Source of the DNA: Bradyrhizobium aeschynomenes | Lineage (GTDB): Bacteria > Pseudomonadota > Alphaproteobacteria > Rhizobiales > Xanthobacteraceae | Assembly (NCBI RefSeq): GCF_013178945.1 | Contig: NZ_JABFDM010000001.1 | Coordinates: 682,001-746,000, forward strand | Reading direction: 5' to 3' | Length of the DNA: 64,000 nucleotides | Position numbers and translations under genes: made by a program | Part shown: positions 35,443-45,122 of the stretch, one piece after another | Layout of the letters: every line of letters starts with the position of its first letter | Numbering within the stretch: the first letter of the stretch is position 1 | The notes under the pieces: generated by a model | Told to the model about the DNA's origin: nothing | Seen by the model: the letters and a program-made list of their open reading frames with translations, nothing else | Databases searched by the model: none

Positions 35443-36171
35443 CTAGCGGGCGGGCAGCAACTCGGTCAGCGAGCGGATGATGCGGTTCGGCTTGACGTGA
35501 GTGCCCTCGGGCAGGCCGTCGCCATGGACGTCGATCCAGATCGAGTAGATGCCGAGCCGCTGCGGCGCCTCGATCTCCCATTCCAGATTGTCGCCGATCA
35601 TCCAGGTGTCTTCAGGTCCGACGCCGAGCCGCTCCATCGCGTGCCAATAGGCGCGCTCCTCCGGCTTGCCGAAACCGTGCTCGCCCTCGATCTGGATGTG
35701 GTCGAAGCGGTGCGCCAGCGCGAAGCGCTCGATCTTGGCGCGCTGTTGCCCGGCCTCGCCATTGGTGACCAGCGCGAGCTTGATGCCGCGCGCCTTGAAT
35801 TCGTCGATGGCCTCATGCGCGCCGGGGAAGACGAACATCTGTTCGTCGCGATAGGCCGTGAAGCGGTCGGCAACCTGAATGGCAAGCTCGACGGGGAGGG
35901 CAGGGCCGTGGTTCGCCAGCGCCGCGAAGCCGCGCTTGACCACCTCCTGGCGCGCCTGGATCAGCTTCATCCGCCACTCGGCGCCGGCGACCGACCAGAA
36001 GCTGCGCGCCGAGGCCAGGATCGCGGCCGCCACCGCCTGGGACGAATGCGGTCGAAGCTCGTCGGCAAACTCGGTGGCGACGATGTTCCAGGCGATCTCG
36101 GGTCGGCCATAGGCCGACAGGATGGTGTCATCCATGTCGATCAGCATGGCGCGGGGGAGGGCGGCGGTCAT
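35443..36171 (-). CDS. HAD family hydrolase
   Basis: A 242-residue haloacid dehalogenase-like phosphatase. Motif I IDMDDTI lies near residue 12, motif II LVTNGEAGQQ near 136, the lysine motif FGKPE near 165 and motif IV MIGDNLEWEI near 185, all intact. The ATG at 36171 (MTAALPRAML) is preferred; an ATG six codons upstream is possible. The cap is helical, as in phosphoglycolate/YjjG-like enzymes, so a small phosphate ester is the likely substrate. It follows hemF closely on the same strand. Confidence 0.85.
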   Translation of the reverse strand: MTAALPRAMLIDMDDTILSAYGRPEIAWNIVATEFADELRPHSSQAVAAAILASARSFWSVAGAEWRMKLIQARQEVVKRGFAALANHGPALPVELAIQVADRFTAYRDEQMFVFPGAHEAIDEFKARGIKLALVTNGEAGQQRAKIERFALAHRFDHIQIEGEHGFGKPEERAYWHAMERLGVGPEDTWMIGDNLEWEIEAPQRLGIYSIWIDVHGDGLPEGTHVKPNRIIRSLTELLPAR

Positions 36172-36202
36172 AACAATCTTACGGTTCAATCGAACGAGGG
36201 TT

Positions 36203-37090
36203 TCAGGGCCATTTCACTTCGGGCGGCATCGACGACAATATGGACTCCACATTGCCACCGGTTTTCAGCCCAAATGTGGTGCCGCGGTCATAAAGCAGGT
36301 TGAATTCGACATAGCGGCCGCGGCGGATCAATTGCTCCTCGCGGTCGGCGTCGGTCCATTCAGCGCTGAAATTGCGCCGGACCAGCTCCGGATAGACGGT
36401 CAGAAAGGCGCGGCCGACGGCCTGCGTGAAGGCGAGATCGGCCTCCCAGTCGCCGGAGTCGTGGTGGTCGTAGAAGATGCCGCCGATGCCGCGCGGCTCC
36501 TTGCGGTGGGGCAGATAGAAGTACTCGTCGCACCACTTCTTGTATTTGTCGTAAGGTGCCACGGCCGCGTGCGCATCGCAGGCGCTCTTCATCGCGGCGT
36601 GGAAGGCGACCGTATCCGGGTCCTCCTGGGTGCGGCGGCGATCCAGCACCGGGGTGAGATCGGCGCCGCCGCCGAACCAGGCCTTGGTGGTGACGACGAA
36701 GCGGGTGTTCATGTGCACCGCCGGCACATGCGGCGACCGCAGATGCGCGATCAGCGAGATGCCGGAGGCCCAGAACCGCGGGTCCTCGGCGGCGCCGGGG
36801 ATCTGGCTGCGGAATTCCGGCGCGAACTCGCCATGCACCGTCGAGCAGTGCACGCCGACCTTCTCGAACAGCCGCCCGTGCATCATGCTCATGACGCCGC
36901 CGCCGCCATGTCCGCCGCCATGGTCGGTGCGCTCCCAGGGCGTGCGCACGAAGCGGGCGGGCGCGCGCGGATACAGCTCGGCCGGCGCCTCGTCCTCGAG
37001 CCGCTCGAACGCCGCGCAGATCTGGTCGCGCAGGCTCTCGAACCAGGCGCGGGCGCGGGCCTTGCGATCCTCGATGGCGGCAGTGGTCAT
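36203..37090 (-). CDS. hemF: Oxygen-dependent coproporphyrinogen III oxidase
   Basis: A 295-residue HemF. Conserved regions are [20 protein letters not shown], the substrate-binding [26 protein letters not shown] and [19 protein letters not shown]. It converts coproporphyrinogen III to protoporphyrinogen IX in aerobic heme (and possibly chlorophyll-type) synthesis. The length agrees with the family (about 300). It is followed 31 bases later by the HAD hydrolase and preceded by queD on the same strand after about 100 bases. Confidence 0.95.
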   Translation of the reverse strand: MTTAAIEDRKARARAWFESLRDQICAAFERLEDEAPAELYPRAPARFVRTPWERTDHGGGHGGGGVMSMMHGRLFEKVGVHCSTVHGEFAPEFRSQIPGAAEDPRFWASGISLIAHLRSPHVPAVHMNTRFVVTTKAWFGGGADLTPVLDRRRTQEDPDTVAFHAAMKSACDAHAAVAPYDKYKKWCDEYFYLPHRKEPRGIGGIFYDHHDSGDWEADLAFTQAVGRAFLTVYPELVRRNFSAEWTDADREEQLIRRGRYVEFNLLYDRGTTFGLKTGGNVESILSSMPPEVKWP

Positions 37091-37194
37091 GGACGTCCCC
37101 CTGGCACGTTGGCGTTCACCGCGCTGTCAAGACTCCATGACAGAAGCAGGTGACAGCGCTGTCGTCGCTGCAGGTGAGGTCCTACCACAATCGA

Positions 37195-37575
37195 TCAGTC
37201 CTGCGGACCGAAATAGGTGCAGGTCTCGCGGCAGCTGTCGCGATGGACGCTGACCTTGGTGACGTGGCCGATGGAGCGGACGCGCTCGTAGATGAAGCGC
37301 GACAGATTCTCCAGGGTCGGCAGCCCGATCGCCTCGATCTTGTTCAAGAACTTGTGGTCGAGCATGGCCTCGACCTCGCCCAGGCGCTGCGTCAGCACGC
37401 CGAAATCGACCACCATGCCGGTCTCCGGATTGGTGGTGGCCCCGCGCACCGTGACCTCGGCGCGGAAGGAATGGCCGTGGATCTCCTGGCTGGCCTCGCC
37501 GAGCGTGGTGATCGGCAGCGTATGCGCGGCCTCGAAGGTAAAAGACTTGGTCAATTCCCACATCGGTTCAGTCAC
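37195..37575 (-). CDS. queD: 6-carboxy-5,6,7,8-tetrahydropterin synthase
   Basis: A 126-residue QueD. It has the zinc-binding start SFTFEAAHTLP with EIHGHSFRAEV (HGHS), the catalytic region GMVVDFGVL and the conserved DHKFLN motif. It makes carboxytetrahydropterin in queuosine synthesis. The frame begins at GTG (37575), 4 bases after the queE stop; an ATG four codons later is the alternative. The order trmL-queE-queD forms one tRNA-modification operon. Confidence 0.92.
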   Translation of the reverse strand: MTEPMWELTKSFTFEAAHTLPITTLGEASQEIHGHSFRAEVTVRGATTNPETGMVVDFGVLTQRLGEVEAMLDHKFLNKIEAIGLPTLENLSRFIYERVRSIGHVTKVSVHRDSCRETCTYFGPQD

Positions 37576-37579
37576 AATC

Positions 37580-38212
37580 CTATCTGATGCCGATCATCTT
37601 GTGCGTCTGCAGGCTGAGCCGCCATTGCGGATGATGCTGGCAATAGTCAATGGCGCGCGCCGTGTTCGCGGCCGCCTCCGGCCCGTCCATCGGCTGCAGC
37701 GAAAAGCGTTCGAAGGCGAGGCCTTCGAACTTGTCGGGCTCGGCGCCGGCTTGCGGATAGACCAGCTTCAGCTCGTGGCCCTGCCGGAGCTTCAGCTCGG
37801 CCCCGGCTTTCGGGCTGACGCAGATCCAGTCGATGCCATCGGGCGGAATGAGCGTTCCGTTGGTCTCGATCCCCACGGCGAAGCCCTGGGCATGGAGGGC
37901 GGCGATCAGCTCCGCATCGACCTGCAGCAGCGGCTCGCCGCCGGTGAGGATCGTATAGCGGGAGGCCGCCCCGCCTGTCCATTGCCCGGCGACCGCCTCG
38001 GCGAGATCAGCGGCGCTGTCGTACCGTCGGCCCAGCGTGCCGTCGGTGCCGACGAAGTCGGTGTCGCAGAACCGGCACGTCGCAGTTGCGCGATCGGCCT
38101 CGCGGCCGCTCCACAGGTTGCAGCCGGCGAAGCGGCAGAACACCGCGGCCCGCCCCGCCTGGGCGCCTTCGCCCTGCAGGGTCATGAAGATTTCCTTCAC
38201 CGCGTAGCTCAC
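37580..38212 (-). CDS. queE: 7-carboxy-7-deazaguanine synthase
   Basis: A 210-residue radical SAM enzyme. The cluster cysteines are in the atypical QueE arrangement, CNLWSGREAD...ATCRFCDTD, rather than CxxxCxxC. LQGEGAQAGR and TGGEPLLQ (the SAM-binding GGE motif) also match. It converts carboxytetrahydropterin to carboxydeazaguanine, the step after QueD. Its start overlaps trmL by 4 bases and queD follows at once. The queC partner is not in this window. Confidence 0.93.
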   Translation of the reverse strand: MSYAVKEIFMTLQGEGAQAGRAAVFCRFAGCNLWSGREADRATATCRFCDTDFVGTDGTLGRRYDSAADLAEAVAGQWTGGAASRYTILTGGEPLLQVDAELIAALHAQGFAVGIETNGTLIPPDGIDWICVSPKAGAELKLRQGHELKLVYPQAGAEPDKFEGLAFERFSLQPMDGPEAAANTARAIDYCQHHPQWRLSLQTHKMIGIR

Positions 38213-38694
38213 GCTTGCCCTCCTTGCTCAGATTGCAATTGGACGAAATGTCCAACCTGGCGCAGCGCCTCGCCGGCGGCCATCGCCGCCGCCATCGCGA
38301 CATTCAGCGAGCGCAGCCCCGGCTTGAGCGGAATGCGCAGCTGCGCATCGGCCGCCTCTGCCACCGTGTCGGGGACGCCGGCGCTCTCGCGTCCGAGCAG
38401 CAGGATGTCGTTGGGCCGATAGGTCATGTCCAGATAGGACGTCGTGGCCTTGGTCGTCAGCAGCAGCAGGCGATGGCCGGACACCGCCCGCCAGCGCTCG
38501 AAGGCGCTCCAGGAATCGTGGCGCCGCCATTCCAGCTGGTCGAGATAGTCCATGCCGGCGCGCCGGAAATGGCGGTCCGACACCGGAAAGCCCGCGGGCT
38601 CGATGACGTGGGCCGCGAGCCCGAGGCAGGCGCACAGGCGTAGAATCGTTCCGGTGTTCTGCGGAATGTCGGGCTGATAGAGCGCGATCTGCAT
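38209..38694 (-). CDS. trmL: tRNA (cytidine(34)-2'-O)-methyltransferase
   Basis: A 161-residue SPOUT methyltransferase. The opening MQIALYQPDIPQNTGTILRL and the knot residues LLLGRESAGVPDTV and RIPLKPGLRSLNVAMAAAMA are those of TrmL, which methylates the wobble base of tRNA-Leu isoacceptors. Length is usual. The stop overlaps the queE start (ATGA), so wobble methylation and queuosine synthesis genes are expressed together. Confidence 0.93.
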   Translation of the reverse strand: MQIALYQPDIPQNTGTILRLCACLGLAAHVIEPAGFPVSDRHFRRAGMDYLDQLEWRRHDSWSAFERWRAVSGHRLLLLTTKATTSYLDMTYRPNDILLLGRESAGVPDTVAEAADAQLRIPLKPGLRSLNVAMAAAMAAGEALRQVGHFVQLQSEQGGQA

Positions 38695-38978
38695 GCGAAT
38701 TGGTCTTAAGGATGATGCGGAAAGTCCGCTTCGCCAGCCGGAATTGGTGCATGGCGTGCTGCGGGGCCGATAGCGGGCTTGCGCTCGTATCGCAAGGGTG
38801 CCAATAGAACGATTCTGGACAGCTTGTTCCTACCGGGGCGGTAGTACGAGCTGTTTTCTGCCGCCGCGGGGGACGCGGGCGCCGGCAGGCATCTCCCGGT
38901 CACGTGATCTCCAACGTTGAGATCTGACACGTCGAGCGGGGCGTTGCGCCGGCTGCAACGAAAGAAAGGGTTGGAATC

Positions 38979-39506
38979 GTGACAGCGTCTACTGCGGATC
39001 ATCCGACACGCCGGGATTTTCTCTTCGTCGCCACGGGCGCGACCGCAGCGGTCGGTGGCGTGGCCGCCCTGTGGCCCTTCATCTCCCAGATGAATCCCGA
39101 TGCCTCGACCATCGCGGCCGGTGCGCCGATCGAGGTCGACCTCACGCCGGTGGCCGAAGGTCAGGACATCAAGGTGTTCTGGCGCGGCAAGCCGATCTAC
39201 ATCTCCCACCGCACCAAGAAGCAGGTCGAGGAGGTTCGCGCAGTCCCGGTCTCGAGCCTGATCGATCCGGCGACCGACCAGTCGCGCACCAAGGACGGTC
39301 ACGAGCAGTGGCTGGTCGTGATCGGCATCTGCACCCATCTCGGCTGCATCCCGATCGCCCATGAAGGCAATTACGACGGCTTCTTCTGCCCGTGCCACGG
39401 CTCGCAATACGATGCGTCGGGTCGCGTCCGCCAGGGACCGGCGCCGCTGAACCTGCCCGTCCCGCCCTATCAGTTCGTTTCCGACACCAAGATCCAGATC
39501 GGCTGA
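38979..39506 (+). CDS. petA: Ubiquinol-cytochrome c reductase iron-sulfur subunit (Rieske)
   Basis: A 175-residue Rieske protein. An N-terminal twin-arginine signal-anchor (TRRDFLFVATGATAAVGGVA) leads into the cluster domain with CTHLGC and CPCHGS, the two Cys-x-His cluster loops. It transfers electrons from ubiquinol to cytochrome c1. The start is GTG, preceded by AAAGGG. It is followed 62 bases later by the fused cytochrome b/c1 gene, forming the fbc operon. Confidence 0.95.
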   Translation: MTASTADHPTRRDFLFVATGATAAVGGVAALWPFISQMNPDASTIAAGAPIEVDLTPVAEGQDIKVFWRGKPIYISHRTKKQVEEVRAVPVSSLIDPATDQSRTKDGHEQWLVVIGICTHLGCIPIAHEGNYDGFFCPCHGSQYDASGRVRQGPAPLNLPVPPYQFVSDTKIQIG

Positions 39507-39568
39507 GCGGACGTTACGCCCGCAAGCTCAAGCTCGATCGTGCAAGATAATTCTTTCAGGAACGCATC

Positions 39569-41641
39569 ATGAGTGGACCTTCTGACTACCAGCCGAGCCA
39601 CCCCGCCTTGAAGTGGTTCGAGCAGCGACTCCCCATCATCGGCCTGGTCCATTCGTCCTTCGTTGCCTATCCGACGCCGCGGAACCTGAACTACTGGTGG
39701 ACGTTCGGCGCCATCCTCTCGATGATGCTGGGGGTGCAGATCCTGACCGGCGTCATCCTGGCGATGCACTATACGCCGCACGCCGACCTCGCCTTCAAGT
39801 CGGTCGAGCTGATCGTCCGCGACGTGAATTACGGCTGGCTGCTGCGCAACATGCATGCCTGCGGCGCGTCGATGTTCTTCCTGGCCGTCTACATCCACAT
39901 GTTCCGCGGCCTCTATTACGGGTCATACAAGGCGCCGCGCGAGGTGCTCTGGATCCTCGGCGTCATCATCTATCTCCTGATGATGGCCACGGGCTTCATG
40001 GGCTACGTGCTGCCGTGGGGCCAGATGAGCTTCTGGGGCGCTACCGTCATCACCAACCTGTTCTCGGCCGTGCCGTATTTCGGCGAGAGCATCGTGACCC
40101 TGCTGTGGGGCGGCTACTCCGTCGGTAATCCTACGCTGAACCGCTTCTTCGCGCTTCACTACCTGCTGCCGTTCCTGATCGCCGGCGTGGTCGTGCTGCA
40201 CGTCTGGGCGCTGCACGTCGCCGGCCAGAACAATCCGGCCGGCGTCGAGCCGAAGACCGAGAAGGACATGGTGCCGTTCACGCCGTACGCGACGATCAAG
40301 GACTTCTTCGGCGTCACCTGCTTCCTGATCTTCTATTCCTGGTTCATCTTCTACATGCCGAACTATCTCGGCGAGGCCGACAACTACATCCCGGCCAACC
40401 CGGCGGTCACCCCGGCGCACATCGTGCCCGAATGGTACTACCTGCCGTTCTACGCGATCCTGCGCTCGATCCCGAACAAGCTGGCCGGCGTCGTGGCGAT
40501 GTTTGCCGCGATCATCGTGCTGGTGTTCCTGCCCTGGCTCGACTCGGCCAAGACCCGCTCGAACAAGTACCGGCCGCTCGGCAAGCAGTTCTTCTGGATC
40601 TTCTTCATCGTCTGCATCGGCCTCGGCTATCTCGGCGCGCAGCCGCCGGAGGGCGTCTACGTCGTGCTCGGCCGCATCCTGACGGTCTTGTACTTCGCCT
40701 ACTTCCTGATCGTGCTGCCGCTGCTCGCCCGCATCGAGACGCCGCGGCCGCTGCCGAACTCGATCGCCGACGACGTGTTGGCGAAGTCCGGCCGCAAGGC
40801 CGCGCCAATGGTCTCGGCGGTGATCGCGCTGGTCGCGGCAGTGTCGCTGCTCGCCGGCGGCATGGGCGACGCCCGCGCCAGCGAAGGGCAGGAGAACCCG
40901 CCGTCGGCGAAGTGGTCGTTTGCCGGTCCGTTCGGCACCTTCGATCGCGGCGCCGTGCAGCGCGGCCTCAAGGTCTACAAGGAAGTCTGCTCGAACTGCC
41001 ATTCGCTGCAATACGTGGCGTTCCGCAACCTCGCCGAGCCCGGCGGTCCCGGCTACACGCCGGCCCAGGCTGCGGCTTTTGCGGCCGAGTACAAGGTCAA
41101 GGACGGTCCGAACGACGCCGGCGACATGTTCGAGCGTCCGGGCCGCCCGGCGGACTACTTCCCGTCGCCGTTCCCGAACGAGCAGGCCGCGCGTGCCGCC
41201 AATGGCGGCGCCGCTCCGCCCGACCTGTCGTTGATCGCCAAGGCCCGTTCCTATAAGCGCGGCTTCCCCTGGTTCATCATCGACTTCTTCACCCAGTTCC
41301 AGGAGCAGGGCCCGAACTATATCAACGCGCTGTTGCAGGGCTATGAGGACAACCCGCCGCACGGCGTGACCATTCCGGAAGGCTCGTACTACAACAAGTA
41401 CTTCCCCGGCCACGCGATCAAGATGCCGAAGCCGATTTCGGACGGCCAGGTGACCTATGACGACGGCTCGCCCACGACCGTCGCCCAGTACGCCCACGAC
41501 GTCGCGACCTTCCTGATGTGGACTGCCGAGCCGCACATGGAAGCCCGCAAGCGCCTCGGCTACCAGGTCTTCATCTTCCTGATCATCTTCGCCGGCCTGA
41601 TGTACTTCACCAAGAAGCGTGTCTGGGCCGCCGCTCACTGA
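39569..41641 (+). CDS. fbcH: Fused cytochrome b / cytochrome c1 of the bc1 complex
   Basis: A 690-residue fusion precursor. Residues 1-410 are cytochrome b with eight membrane segments, the heme histidines ([20 protein letters not shown] and [20 protein letters not shown]) and the Qo-site PEWYY near residue 288. A signal-like hydrophobic segment ([20 protein letters not shown]) follows, and then cytochrome c1 with heme site CSNCH near residue 473 and a C-terminal anchor ([16 protein letters not shown]). In Bradyrhizobium this fusion is cut by signal peptidase into two subunits. It is the second gene of the fbc operon and ends at a strong terminator. Confidence 0.96.
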   Translation: MSGPSDYQPSHPALKWFEQRLPIIGLVHSSFVAYPTPRNLNYWWTFGAILSMMLGVQILTGVILAMHYTPHADLAFKSVELIVRDVNYGWLLRNMHACGASMFFLAVYIHMFRGLYYGSYKAPREVLWILGVIIYLLMMATGFMGYVLPWGQMSFWGATVITNLFSAVPYFGESIVTLLWGGYSVGNPTLNRFFALHYLLPFLIAGVVVLHVWALHVAGQNNPAGVEPKTEKDMVPFTPYATIKDFFGVTCFLIFYSWFIFYMPNYLGEADNYIPANPAVTPAHIVPEWYYLPFYAILRSIPNKLAGVVAMFAAIIVLVFLPWLDSAKTRSNKYRPLGKQFFWIFFIVCIGLGYLGAQPPEGVYVVLGRILTVLYFAYFLIVLPLLARIETPRPLPNSIADDVLAKSGRKAAPMVSAVIALVAAVSLLAGGMGDARASEGQENPPSAKWSFAGPFGTFDRGAVQRGLKVYKEVCSNCHSLQYVAFRNLAEPGGPGYTPAQAAAFAAEYKVKDGPNDAGDMFERPGRPADYFPSPFPNEQAARAANGGAAPPDLSLIAKARSYKRGFPWFIIDFFTQFQEQGPNYINALLQGYEDNPPHGVTIPEGSYYNKYFPGHAIKMPKPISDGQVTYDDGSPTTVAQYAHDVATFLMWTAEPHMEARKRLGYQVFIFLIIFAGLMYFTKKRVWAAAH

Positions 41642-41667
41642 GCGGGGCAACGAGCCGACGAGACGGA

Positions 41668-41691
41668 AAAGCCCCTCCGGGGGCTTTTTTG
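41668..41691 (+). terminator. Rho-independent terminator of the fbc operon
   Basis: The hairpin AAAGCCCC-TCCG-GGGGCTTTTTT lies 26 bases after the fbcH stop. It has a perfect GC-rich stem and ends in six T, a textbook intrinsic terminator. Confidence 0.9.
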
Positions 41692-41728
41692 TTGCCCAAG
41701 CGAAGCCGTCAAAAGGGGAGTTCACCGG

Positions 41729-42061
41729 ATGTCCTCGCTGCTGGCCTTCGCCGGCGCCGCCGTTCTCGAGATCGCCGGCTGCTTCGCGTTCTGGTCCTGG
41801 CTGCGCCTCGGCCAGTCGCCGCTGTGGCTGCTGCCTGGAATCGCCGCGTTGGCCGGCTTCGCCGCGCTGCTCACCTTCGCCGACAGCCCGCTCGCCGGCC
41901 GCGCCTATGCCGCCTATGGCGGCATCTACATCGCGGCGGCGCTGCTGTGGGGCTGGCTGGTCGAAGGCCATCGCCCGGATGTCTGGGACGTCGCCGGCGC
42001 GTTGATCTGCCTGGCCGGGATGGCCGTGATCCTGTTCGCGCCGCGCGCGATGCCGGTGTAG
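41729..42061 (+). CDS. YnfA / UPF0060 family membrane protein
   Basis: A 110-residue membrane protein of four segments, starting [20 protein letters not shown] and including [17 protein letters not shown] and [18 protein letters not shown]. This is the UPF0060/YnfA family, small multidrug-resistance-like proteins whose transport function is only suggested. An A/G-rich site (AAAGGGGAG) precedes the ATG. It is a single gene between the fbc terminator and repeat DNA. Confidence 0.9.
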   Translation: MSSLLAFAGAAVLEIAGCFAFWSWLRLGQSPLWLLPGIAALAGFAALLTFADSPLAGRAYAAYGGIYIAAALLWGWLVEGHRPDVWDVAGALICLAGMAVILFAPRAMPV

Positions 42062-42114
42062 TGCGCGTAGCCGCCTCCAGCCGGAAGCTTCCGAGCCACA
42101 AGCGCACTCTCTCC

Positions 42115-42262
42115 GTCATTCCGGGGCGCGCGGAGCGCGAGCCCGGAATCCATATCCACAGGCCGGCACGTGGCGAAGAACGGCGTCACGCCGATTCCGG
42201 ATCCTCATCGTCAGTCGTGGTTATGGATTCCGGGCTCGCGCTCCGCGCGCCCCGGGATGACG
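42115..42262. repeat. REP-like palindromic repeat, type B (second copy)
   Basis: Inverted repeat from GTCATTCCGGGGCGCGCGGA to GCGCGCCCCGGGATGACGG, the arms separated by about 70 bases. It fills most of the 324-base gap before the dienelactone hydrolase; the remainder of that gap shows no gene. Confidence 0.85.
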
Positions 42263-42385
42263 GGGGAAGAGGGGATGGCCCATGCGCTCACGTTCGAGCG
42301 AAGCCGGCGCGCCTGTTGTCGCACCGTCACGGGATTTGCGGTAAACCGCATGCCCAATTCCCAATCAGAAACGACGGAGGACCAC

Positions 42386-43060
42386 ATGGGCACCCTGATC
42401 AGCTTCAAGCGCCCCGACGGCCAGGAGGCCAAGGGCTATCTCGCCAAGGCGGCAAAGGCCGATGCGCCGGGCGTCGTCGTCATTCAGGAATGGTGGGGCC
42501 TGCAGGACCAGATCAAGGGGATGTGCGACCGCTTCGCGCTGGCCGGCTTCAATGCCCTGGCGCCCGATCTCTACAAGGGCACCGTGGTGCCGTATCACGA
42601 CACGGACGCCGCGGGACGCGAGATGAACTCGCTCGACTTCATGGATGCGACCACCCAGACCGTGCGCGGCGCCGCGCAATATCTGGCGCGCAACGGTGCC
42701 AAGGTCGGACTCACCGGCTTCTGCCTCGGCGGCGCGGTGACGATCATCGGCGCCACCCGGATCGACGAGCTCACCGCCGGCGTGGTGTTCTACGGCATTC
42801 CGCCGGAGCAGGCGGCCAAGCCCGCCGACGTCAAGATTCCGCTACAGGCGCATTTCGCCAACAAGGACGATTGGTGCACGCCGGCGCTGGTGGATGGTTT
42901 CGAGAAAGCGATGCAAGCCGCGGGTAAATCGCTCGAGCTGTATCGCTACGATGCCGAGCATGCCTTCGTGAACGAGCAGCGCATGACGGTGCACGATCGC
43001 GCTGCGGCCGAACTCGCCTGGGGCCGCGCCACGGCGTTCTTCCACAAGCATCTCGGATGA
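42386..43060 (+). CDS. Dienelactone hydrolase family protein
   Basis: A 224-residue alpha/beta hydrolase. The catalytic triad is visible as Cys in GFCLGGAVT (the dienelactone hydrolase type of nucleophile elbow), Asp in ANKDDWCTP and His in DAEHAFVN. PGVVVIQEWWGLQDQI is the conserved oxyanion region. The ATG at 42386 is chosen because CGGAGG precedes it. Family members open lactone rings in chloroaromatic or other carboxylate pathways; the substrate here is unknown. Confidence 0.9.
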   Translation: MGTLISFKRPDGQEAKGYLAKAAKADAPGVVVIQEWWGLQDQIKGMCDRFALAGFNALAPDLYKGTVVPYHDTDAAGREMNSLDFMDATTQTVRGAAQYLARNGAKVGLTGFCLGGAVTIIGATRIDELTAGVVFYGIPPEQAAKPADVKIPLQAHFANKDDWCTPALVDGFEKAMQAAGKSLELYRYDAEHAFVNEQRMTVHDRAAAELAWGRATAFFHKHLG

Positions 43061-43097
43061 TCTGAGGGATTCGCGCCGAACGACCGAACCGCGCGGG

Positions 43098-43316
43098 TCA
43101 GACCGCGCGGGCGGTCTCGGCGTCGGTCGGCAGGGGCTCGGTCTCGTCGCCGACCGAACCGTTGTTCGTCGGATCCGCAGAGACCGCGCTGGCCGCCCCG
43201 TCGGCGGATCGCCGTCGACGCTTCGTCCTCTTCGCCTGCGCCTCGAGGAAGCAATCGAGCAGCGTCTGCTGCTTCGGGAGCGCATGCGACACGGAAGGCT
43301 GTTTGCCGCGAGCCAT
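43098..43316 (-). CDS. Hypothetical small protein
   Basis: A possible 72-residue hydrophilic protein with an arginine/lysine cluster in the middle (AQAKRTKRRRRS) and an acidic tail (DETEPLPTDAETARAV). No family is recognised. The ATG is not preceded by a ribosome site; instead a direct repeat GTTAACCAA abuts it, so the gene may be leaderless, start elsewhere, or not be translated. The convergent dienelactone hydrolase ends 38 bases away. Confidence 0.4.
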   Translation of the reverse strand: MARGKQPSVSHALPKQQTLLDCFLEAQAKRTKRRRRSADGAASAVSADPTNNGSVGDETEPLPTDAETARAV

Positions 43317-43325
43317 GTTAACCAA

Positions 43326-43689
43326 GGTAATTCAATATGGTTAACCAATCATTGCCACACTATTGCAGATTGACAACAGTGTTGCCCTCGCGCCGAGCCA
43401 AGTTATGTAACTTTTTGGGCTCAGAGCAACCGCGGATAGGTGAAAAAGGCTGTGCGCACGCGCGCAACATGAGGTTGTGATGTCGGTCACAGCCGGCAGC
43501 TGCAGTTTTTACGCCTCTTGCCGACGTCATATGCCCGCGAATCACCGTGGATTTGCGGGGGATTGGCGCGGTGATCATGTTCGCGGGCCCTGTCCTGCGT
43601 TCGCACGGCGAACAGCGGGGTGTTGCCCGTTGCGCTGCAAAAGCAATCTGAGGTAGCATCGTCAGGTGCTTCTGCTGACGGAGAGAGCC
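43326..43689. other. AT-richer intergenic region, no gene seen
   Basis: This 364-base stretch between divergent genes is noticeably richer in A and T at 43330-43440 than its surroundings. It holds the second GTTAACCAA repeat (43340-43348) and the likely promoters of both neighbours. No gene or structured RNA is recognised. Confidence 0.5.
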
Positions 43690-44742
43690 GTGCGTGTGGC
43701 CTTTGCGCTGGCCGGGCTGGGCGGCCTGAACGCCCATGGTGCCGGCTTCCTCGACACCGCCCGGGCCTGGGGCGTCACCCCCGATCTGGTCACGGCGACC
43801 TCGGGCCAGATCCTGGTGCTGTCGGCGTGGTTGCAGGGGCTGGACCTGCGCGACCAGCTGATCTCTTCGGATCGTCTCCGTGATCCCACTTCGCAGTTGC
43901 GCACCGTGATGTTCGGCTATCCCGGCGTGTTTCGGCCGGCCTATGCGGAGGCGTTGACGCGGTTCGTCTCGTGGCCGGACTGGCGCGACGGACCGTTCAA
44001 CGTGATCGCCGACCGGCTGCTGCCGGCCCAGCAATATGTCCCGGTGCGCAGCGAGGCCGATTTCATGCACGCCGCGGAGACGCTGAACGGCACCCCGATC
44101 GGCGTCGTGTTCAACACCTACGATCCCGAGACTGGCACAGGCTGCCTCTATGGCAACGACGCCGCGCGGGCGCTGCTGCCGTCGGAGAAGTCGATTCCCA
44201 ACGCCCATGGCGCAAAGGCGCTGCAGTCGGCGGCCAAGCGCGACCGCCGCTACGCCTCCGACGTTTCGGCCGAGCGCGCGATCCGCCCGATCACGCCGGA
44301 GGCGATCAAGGCGGCGCTATGGCTGTCGCTGTACGGCTTCACCACGCTGCCCGAGGGACAGATGGACGGAGCCTATCACCGCGCCTGCATCGTCTCCGAG
44401 CTGCACGGCTTCGACCGCATCTTCGCCGTCCGCCCGCTCGCTGGGGGATGGCAGGGTGAAGTGCCGCAAAACTGGTTCGAGGTGCAGGACTGGACGTACG
44501 AGATGTGGTTCTCGGTCGGCTACAAGGCCGAGGTCGACGCGCTCAAGCGCATCAATGATCTGATCGCGGCGGGTGTCATCACCGATCCGAAATACAAGAG
44601 CGTCGATCTCGTCGAGATTCAGCCGGAGACGCCGGCCGGCTACTTCAACTACTTCGTCGAGCGCGGCGAGGTGTACGAAAACGCGGTGGTCGCGACGGAG
44701 CAGAAGTTTGCGGAGCTCGGGCTGGTGAGGCCGGGGACTTGA
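43690..44742 (+). CDS. Patatin-like phospholipase domain protein
   Basis: A 350-residue protein with a patatin-like start (VAFALAGLGGLNAHGAGFLD) and DGAYHR near residue 222 as the Asp of a Ser-Asp dyad. The expected GxSxG elbow reads ATSGQIL, so the nucleophile motif is altered. Later sequence (FTTLPEGQMDG, YEMWFSVGYKAEVDALKRIN) is shared by a family of patatin-related proteins in Bradyrhizobium. The GTG at 43690 has GGAG 6 bases upstream; an earlier GTG at 43666 lacks one. Activity as a lipase is uncertain. Confidence 0.7.
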   Translation: MRVAFALAGLGGLNAHGAGFLDTARAWGVTPDLVTATSGQILVLSAWLQGLDLRDQLISSDRLRDPTSQLRTVMFGYPGVFRPAYAEALTRFVSWPDWRDGPFNVIADRLLPAQQYVPVRSEADFMHAAETLNGTPIGVVFNTYDPETGTGCLYGNDAARALLPSEKSIPNAHGAKALQSAAKRDRRYASDVSAERAIRPITPEAIKAALWLSLYGFTTLPEGQMDGAYHRACIVSELHGFDRIFAVRPLAGGWQGEVPQNWFEVQDWTYEMWFSVGYKAEVDALKRINDLIAAGVITDPKYKSVDLVEIQPETPAGYFNYFVERGEVYENAVVATEQKFAELGLVRPGT

Positions 44743-44797
44743 AACCGGCTGTTGGACGGTGCGCGAGGGCTCATCTCGTCAAGCTTGAATGCAACCT

Positions 44798-45050
44798 CTC
44801 CCCCCGATATCGGTGAACTCCTCTCACCCTTGCGGGCAGGGCTGTCGCATTTGACGATCGAAGTGTTGCGCTCGTCTGTCCCCACGTCGTCATGGCCGGG
44901 CTTGTCCCGGCCATCCACGTCGTACGGCATGCTGAGAACGATGTGGATGCCCGGGACGGAGCCCGGGCATGACGATGTGGAGACGGTCTCGCGAAAAACT
45001 CAGATTGGTCATATGCGATAGCCCTGCCCTTGTGGGGAGGGGAGCGCACC
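44798..45050. repeat. Nested palindromic repeats (type C inside another REP type)
   Basis: The outer arms GGGCAGGGCTGTCGCAT (44834-44850) and ATGCGATAGCCCTGCCC (45013-45029) pair at 16 of 17 positions. Between them lies a complete type C repeat (44889-44974, GTCATGGCCGGGC ... GCCCGGGCATGACG). The layout suggests that one element jumped into another. Confidence 0.75.
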
Positions 45051-45122
45051 GTCAGTTTGGTGGCATGTCGAAGCCAACGACCCTCGATATCTGCTAACCT
45101 GGCAAACGATGTTGGATCTCGC

